Origin: CAG-632 sp963626805
GTDB taxonomy: Bacteria > Bacillota > Clostridia > Lachnospirales > Lachnospiraceae
Reading direction: 5' to 3'
DNA length: 64,000 nt
Assembly: GCA_963626805.1 (NCBI GenBank)
Contig: CAVFXS010000017.1
Location: 5,858-69,857 of the forward strand
The notes under the pieces were generated by a model. The model was not told the origin of the DNA and did not search any database. It saw only the letters and a list, made by a program, of their open reading frames with translations. Position 1 is the stretch's first letter, and each line of letters opens with the position of its first letter. Below, piece after piece: positions 59,871 to 64,000 of the stretch. The position numbers and the translations under genes are program-made.

Positions 59871-60833
59871 ATGAGGAAAGCATGGAAAAACATATTAACT
59901 ACGATATTGTTCATTGGCATTTTGATTGCTTTACTTTGGATAGTGTCGATGATATTTCTGCCAAGAAATAATACAAGTGCCGAAGGAATTCAGGATGAGC
60001 AGGCAAACGGAATTATGGCAGAACCGGAAAATACGATTGATGCTGTAATTCTGGGTGATAGTGAGACCTATTGTGGATATATACCGCTGGAGTTATGGCG
60101 AACATATGGGATTACAACGTATGTATGTGGCACCACACAGCAGAAAATGTACTACACCTGTGATTTTCTTCGTAAAACATTTGAAACTCAGAGCCCTAAG
60201 GTTGTATTTCTGGAGACAAACGCATTCTTCCGGGATTATGGTTATGCACAGATTATGACAAATGCCCTGGAGGATGAGCTGCCGATTTTTCGGTATCATG
60301 ATCGCTGGAAGACGATCCGGACACAGGATCTGACAGAGGATGTGGAATATACCAATATCCAACGGGATAAAGGGTATCATTATTATACAAAAGCGGATCC
60401 GGCAGATACAAACGGCTATATGCAGGAGAATTCCGGAAAAACGTCGATACCGAAAAAGAATCTTCGTTATATACGGCAGATACAGAAATATTGCGAAGAA
60501 AATGATGCCAGACTGGTGTTGATCAGTACGCCAAGCACTAAGAACTGGAATTATAAGAAACATAACAGTGTGGAGGCATTGGCGGAGGAATTGAATGTGG
60601 AATATATAGATCTGAATTTGGAATCGGATCGGGTGGCAATTGACTGGAATACAGATACCAGAGATAAAGGGGATCATTTGAATTATAGCGGAGCTCTGAA
60701 AGTAACGGATTATGTAGGAGATTATCTGAAAGAATCAAAATTATTTGAAGATAAGCGCGAGAATCCGGATTATGCTGACTGGAATACGCAGCTTGCGGCA
60801 TTTGATCAGTACAAGGCAGAACAACAGAAGTAA
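59871..60833 (+). CDS. DltD/AlgX-like SGNH membrane-anchored protein
   Basis: A 320-residue protein with one N-terminal transmembrane helix (~residues 9-30) and an extracytoplasmic SGNH-like domain: catalytic Ser64 in ILGDSETYCGY and Asp268-His269 in DKGDHLNYSGALKV. DltD- and AlgX/AlgJ-like partners complete MBOAT-dependent acylation by transferring the group to the polymer. Block III is less clear. It follows the MBOAT gene after 12 bases and is the last gene of the operon; no strong terminator was found before the PcrA gene. Confidence 0.82.
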   Translation: MRKAWKNILTTILFIGILIALLWIVSMIFLPRNNTSAEGIQDEQANGIMAEPENTIDAVILGDSETYCGYIPLELWRTYGITTYVCGTTQQKMYYTCDFLRKTFETQSPKVVFLETNAFFRDYGYAQIMTNALEDELPIFRYHDRWKTIRTQDLTEDVEYTNIQRDKGYHYYTKADPADTNGYMQENSGKTSIPKKNLRYIRQIQKYCEENDARLVLISTPSTKNWNYKKHNSVEALAEELNVEYIDLNLESDRVAIDWNTDTRDKGDHLNYSGALKVTDYVGDYLKESKLFEDKRENPDYADWNTQLAAFDQYKAEQQK

Positions 60834-60957
60834 TAAATGAAAATAATAAGATAAGAATGTATGTTTGTATTTTAAACTAGGACTGGAAGAGAAACTGTGG
60901 TAATATAGTAGCCAGAGACAGAAAGCAGGAAGATAAGAGAGAAAAGGAGAAGCTTAT

Positions 60958-63162
60958 ATGCAGGCAATACTGAATCAGCCACAGCAGGAGGCTGTGGAGC
61001 ATATAGAGGGACCGTTGCTTATTCTGGCAGGTGCAGGTTCCGGAAAAACCAGAGTGATTACACATAGAGTTGCATATCTGATCGAGCAGGGGATCAATCC
61101 CTATCATATTCTGGCAATCACATTTACAAATAAAGCGGCCGGCGAGGTACGGGAGCGTGTGGATGATCTGATCGGATACGGTTCCGAGAGTGTGTGGGTG
61201 AGTACGTTTCATTCCCTGTGCGTCCGGATATTAAGAAGGCATATTGAACGGATCGGATTTGCATCGAATTTTACTATTTATGATACAGATGATCAGAAAC
61301 GGCTGATCAAAGAGGTGACGAGGCAGCTACAGCTGGATCCGAAGATGTATCCGGAACGGACACTGATGGGTGCAATCGCAAAGGCGAAGGAGAATTTTAT
61401 CTCGCCACGGGAGTATGACCTGCAGGCGCAGGGCGATTACCGGAAGATGCAGATGGCACGGGTGTATGCGGAGTATCAGAAGCGGTTACACAGTAATAAT
61501 GCACTGGATTTTGATGATCTGCTTTATAAGACCGTGCAGCTGTTTCAGGACTGCCCGGATGTGCTGGAGCAGTATCAGGAGCGCTTCCGTTATATTATGG
61601 TAGATGAGTATCAGGATACGAATGAGATCCAGTTCCTGATGGTGCGTCAGCTGGCCAGAAAGTATCGGAATCTCTGCGTGGTAGGTGATGATGATCAGTC
61701 CATTTATAAATTCCGTGGAGCAAACATCATGAATATTCTGAACTTTGAAGAGGAATATCCGGATGCAAAGATTATTAAGCTGGAGCAGAACTACCGCTCA
61801 ACCGGAAATATTTTGAATGCAGCCAATGCTGTGATCCGGCATAATGAGGGCAGAAAAGATAAGACACTCTGGACCGCCAGGGAGGATGGAGCTCTGATCC
61901 AGTATAAGCAGTATGAGAATGAGTATCAGGAGGCAGAGCAGATCGCCTACAGCATCCTGGAAAACAAGGTCCGGAACGGATTAAATTACAGTGACTTTGC
62001 GATTCTTTACCGGACCAATGCGCAGTCGCGGGTGCTGGAGGAAAAGCTGATCATGAAGAATATTCCATATAAGATCTATGGTGGTCAGAACTTCTATTCC
62101 AGACTGGAGATCAAGGATCTGCTGGCATATCTGCGGACGATTGCTAATGGCTCGGATGATGTTTCGGTGAAACGAATCATCAATGTACCGAAGCGGGGAA
62201 TCGGGGCTGCAACGATCACGAAGGTAGAGACATATGCATTGAGTCAGGAGATTCCGTTCCTGGATGCCCTGTATCAGGCAGAGGAAGTACCGGGAATCGG
62301 CAGAGCCTTGACGAAGATTCAGGGCTTTACGGATCTGATCTCGGATCTGCGGGAGCAATGGATGGCAGGAGAAACGATTTCAGAGCTGTTTGAGGAGCTG
62401 CTGGAACGGACCGGCTACGAAGAGGAGCTGATTGCCGAGCATACGGAAGAATCACTGGCAAGAGTGGAGAATATCGATGAGCTGCGGAATAAGATCGTTA
62501 CCTATGAGGAGAATGCAGAGCATCCGCAGCTGGAGGAACTGTTGGAGGAAATCGCACTGGTGGCAGAGGTGGACAGCTTAAACTCCAGTGATGACAAGGT
62601 GGTGCTGATGACCATACATAGTGCCAAAGGTCTGGAGTTTCCATATGTATATCTTTGCGGAATGGAAGACGGACTGTTTCCGGGCAGTATGACGATCAAT
62701 TCCGGCAGTCAGGAAGAGATGGAGGAAGAGCGCCGGTTGTGTTATGTGGGAATTACCAGAGCCAAGGACCGGTTGTTCTTAAGTAGTGCCAGACAGCGGA
62801 TGATGCATGGTGCAAACAGCTATAATCCGGTATCCAGGTTCCTGAAGGAGATCCCATCGGAGCTGCTGGATATTGGTGGATACCGGAAGGTGTTAAATCC
62901 TGTATCCGATCAGCCGAAGCCATCCGTGATCTCACCTGCATTTACGGCGAAGCCGAACTACGGAAAGACATTTACCGTGAATCGGGCGGTGAGTCTGGAT
63001 TATCAGGTTGGAGACCGGGTGAAGCATGTGAAATTCGGAATCGGCACGGTACAGGAGATCGTAAACGGTGGTAAGGATTATGAGGTATCGGTCGATTTTG
63101 ATACCTATGGAAGAAAGAGAATGTTTGCATCTTTTGCAAAACTTCAGAAGGTAGAAGAATAA
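60958..63162 (+). CDS. pcrA: ATP-dependent DNA helicase PcrA
   Basis: A 734-residue UvrD/Rep-type superfamily 1A helicase. Motif Q LNQPQQEAV, Walker A AGAGSGKTRV, motif II VDEYQDTNEIQF, motif III GDDDQSIYKFRGA, motif IV NYRST, motif V LMTIHSAKGLEFPYV and motif VI VGITRAKDRLF are in order. The C-terminal ~60-residue Tudor-like domain (YQVGDRVKHVKFGIGTVQEI) matches the RNA-polymerase-binding tail of PcrA. It unwinds DNA in repair and replication-transcription conflicts. AAAGGAG precedes the ATG. Confidence 0.95.
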   Translation: MQAILNQPQQEAVEHIEGPLLILAGAGSGKTRVITHRVAYLIEQGINPYHILAITFTNKAAGEVRERVDDLIGYGSESVWVSTFHSLCVRILRRHIERIGFASNFTIYDTDDQKRLIKEVTRQLQLDPKMYPERTLMGAIAKAKENFISPREYDLQAQGDYRKMQMARVYAEYQKRLHSNNALDFDDLLYKTVQLFQDCPDVLEQYQERFRYIMVDEYQDTNEIQFLMVRQLARKYRNLCVVGDDDQSIYKFRGANIMNILNFEEEYPDAKIIKLEQNYRSTGNILNAANAVIRHNEGRKDKTLWTAREDGALIQYKQYENEYQEAEQIAYSILENKVRNGLNYSDFAILYRTNAQSRVLEEKLIMKNIPYKIYGGQNFYSRLEIKDLLAYLRTIANGSDDVSVKRIINVPKRGIGAATITKVETYALSQEIPFLDALYQAEEVPGIGRALTKIQGFTDLISDLREQWMAGETISELFEELLERTGYEEELIAEHTEESLARVENIDELRNKIVTYEENAEHPQLEELLEEIALVAEVDSLNSSDDKVVLMTIHSAKGLEFPYVYLCGMEDGLFPGSMTINSGSQEEMEEERRLCYVGITRAKDRLFLSSARQRMMHGANSYNPVSRFLKEIPSELLDIGGYRKVLNPVSDQPKPSVISPAFTAKPNYGKTFTVNRAVSLDYQVGDRVKHVKFGIGTVQEIVNGGKDYEVSVDFDTYGRKRMFASFAKLQKVEE

Positions 63163-63219
63163 TTTGTCATAGTTTGCTGGAAAAAAATGCAAAATGGAAT
63201 AGTATTATTCCGGTTGTTG

Positions 63220-63228
63220 TGATATAAT
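63220..63228 (+). promoter_or_regulatory. Extended -10 promoter of the small acidic protein gene
   Basis: TGATATAAT is an extended -10 (TGn-TATAAT); no -35 match at 17 bases. It lies about 43 bases before the ATG. Confidence 0.5.
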
Positions 63229-63271
63229 ACTACTATCGTATGGAATATAAATATAGAAGGAGGGTACCATT

Positions 63272-63541
63272 ATGAAGAATTTAAATGAACTGATCGATGC
63301 AGTTAAAGTCGGAGAATTGCTTGGCGGAAAGAAAGAGCCAGAAGAGAATAAGACAGCAAAGAAGATTGTCACTGTATTGGCAATTATCGGTGCCGTAGCA
63401 GCCGTAGCAGGTATTGCATATGCTGTTTATAAGTATTTAACACCAAGTTTTTTAGACGATTTCGATGATGACTTTGATGATGATTTTGATAATGATTTTT
63501 TCGAAGAGGAAGAACCAATCGAGATTAAACCGGAAGCATAG
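63272..63541 (+). CDS. Small membrane protein with acidic Asp/Phe tail
   Basis: An 89-residue protein that I do not recognise. It has an amphipathic charged start (MKNLNELIDAVKVGELLGGKK), one transmembrane segment (~residues 30-55: VTVLAIIGAVAAVAGIAYAV), and a cytoplasmic or outer tail of Asp-Phe repeats (DDFDDDFDDDFDNDF) ending in Glu-rich residues. The tail (about 25 of the last 34 residues are Asp, Phe or Glu) is striking. AAGGAGGG precedes the ATG. It is flanked by pcrA and tRNA genes, which give no functional hint. Confidence 0.8.
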   Translation: MKNLNELIDAVKVGELLGGKKEPEENKTAKKIVTVLAIIGAVAAVAGIAYAVYKYLTPSFLDDFDDDFDDDFDNDFFEEEEPIEIKPEA

Positions 63542-63563
63542 AGCTTAGATCAGGTGTAAGGAG

Positions 63564-63591
63564 AAGCGGAGTCGGGATGACTCCGCTTTTT
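63564..63591 (+). terminator. Terminator of the small acidic protein gene
   Basis: AAGCGGAGTC/GACTCCGCTT with a 5-base loop, followed by TTTT. Confidence 0.85.
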
Positions 63592-63633
63592 CAAAAATAA
63601 AAGCAATAAAATATGAAAAAATAAAATTAGGTG

Positions 63634-63662
63634 TTGACTTTTTGAAATGTATTAGATATAAT
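63634..63662 (+). promoter_or_regulatory. Promoter of the tRNA cluster
   Basis: TTGACT (63634-63639), 17-base spacer, TATAAT (63657-63662); a near-consensus strong promoter 60 bases ahead of tRNA-Pro. Confidence 0.75.
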
Positions 63663-63723
63663 AACACTTGCGTTGACAAAAGGACAAAAACCTAAAGCAA
63701 GCGCAGGACATTTTTATAAAAAG

Positions 63724-63798
63724 CGGGGTGTGGCTCAGCTTGGCTAGAGCGCTTGATTTGGGATCAAGAGGTCGCAGGTTCGAATCCTGTCACCCCGA
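63724..63798 (+). tRNA. tRNA-Pro (anticodon TGG)
   Basis: 75 nt, acceptor stem CGGGGTG/CACCCCG, D-arm GGCTCAGCTTGGCTAGAGC, anticodon arm CTTGA-TTTGGGA-TCAAG with TGG, variable AGGTC, T-arm GCAGG-TTCGAAT-CCTGT, discriminator A. The CCA end is not encoded. Confidence 0.97.
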
Positions 63799-63836
63799 CT
63801 GATACAATTTATGAATGTATCTGCAAAAATTAATAT

Positions 63837-63907
63837 GCGGGTGTAGTTCAATGGTAGAACACTAGCCTTCCAAGCTAGATACGTGGGTTCGATTCCCATC
63901 ACCCGCT
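63837..63907 (+). tRNA. tRNA-Gly (anticodon TCC)
   Basis: 71 nt, acceptor stem GCGGGTG/CACCCGC, short D-arm, anticodon arm CTAGC-CTTCCAA-GCTAG with TCC, T-arm TGGG-TTCGATT-CCCA, discriminator T. The CCA end is not encoded. Confidence 0.97.
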
Positions 63908-63948
63908 TTTTTCTTTCGCTAGTCACAAGCTGTAGTGGGAGAAAGAAT

Positions 63949-64000
<52 letters not shown>

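Noticed and set aside
63744..63926. Minus-strand 60-codon frame over the tRNA genes.
   Set aside because: It is a tRNA antisense artefact of a kind often mis-annotated as a short hypothetical protein; the tRNA folds are complete.

Overview
The window is low-to-mid GC chromosomal DNA with near-universal purine-rich Shine-Dalgarno (SD) sequences, T-box leaders, lipoproteins, a CheX-type protein, a CarD-like regulator and an orphan TrpB2. Protein content and gene order look like a gut-type Clostridia bacterium, most likely Lachnospiraceae. Species cannot be named from sequence alone. About 53 protein genes, three tRNA genes (the last cut by the window end) and several RNA leaders are present. 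No insertion sequence, prophage, CRISPR array or rRNA was seen.

Layout. 1-4.4 kb (+): tail of a VanW protein, a PurM/HypE-like protein, an Lrp regulator coupled to an aminotransferase, CheX and TrmL. 4.4-9.0 kb (-): MutS2 followed by an OmpR-type two-component pair. 9.0-13.4 kb (+): a TPP riboswitch controlling a thiamine-precursor ABC importer and a trailing aminotransferase. 13.5-16.4 kb: TrmO, then a T-box-controlled aspartyl-tRNA synthetase. 16.6-21.6 kb: a BMP-type nucleoside importer of four genes. 21.7-23.5 kb: a T-box with a Trp-like specifier ahead of TrpB2. 23.7-25.3 kb (-): an XRE regulator and a PrsA-like foldase. 25.5-30 kb: NrtR-like Nudix regulator with nicotinate phosphoribosyltransferase, then uracil permease and uracil phosphoribosyltransferase. 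30-41.3 kb: an orphan response regulator, a TVP38 membrane protein, a ZIP transporter, a 1010-residue kinase/amidotransferase fusion, CarD, a thioesterase, serine acetyltransferase, a glycosyltransferase, an unrecognised membrane protein, dUTPase and a DUF308 protein. 41.4-47.3 kb: a MarR-controlled heterodimeric ABC exporter, an oxidoreductase and an SGNH hydrolase. 47.5-55 kb: a J-like/TPR protein with an HscC-like Hsp70, then PspA and an SPFH/zinc-ribbon protein, suggesting an envelope or protein-quality stress island. 55.2-60.8 kb: a dlt-like operon. 61-64 kb: PcrA, a small acidic membrane protein and a tRNA-Pro/Gly/Arg cluster.

Two loci look least explained by textbook systems. First, the dlt-like operon (55208-60833) carries adenylation enzyme, carrier protein, MBOAT acyltransferase and SGNH protein, but has a fold-type III PLP decarboxylase inserted between the adenylation enzyme and the carrier, and the adenylation enzyme has Ser where D-alanine-activating DltA is recalled to have Cys. 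This suggests a surface polymer decorated with a decarboxylated amino acid rather than D-alanine. Second, the gene at 32738-35770 fuses a PEP-synthase-like kinase with a class I glutamine amidotransferase, the same two activities that Campylobacter uses as separate proteins (L-glutamine kinase and gamma-glutamyl-CDP-amidate hydrolase) to make the phosphoramidate of its capsule.

All calls come from reading the sequence. No database search or structure prediction was run. Family assignments rest on recognised motifs, and promoter and hairpin calls on hexamer and stem inspection by eye.
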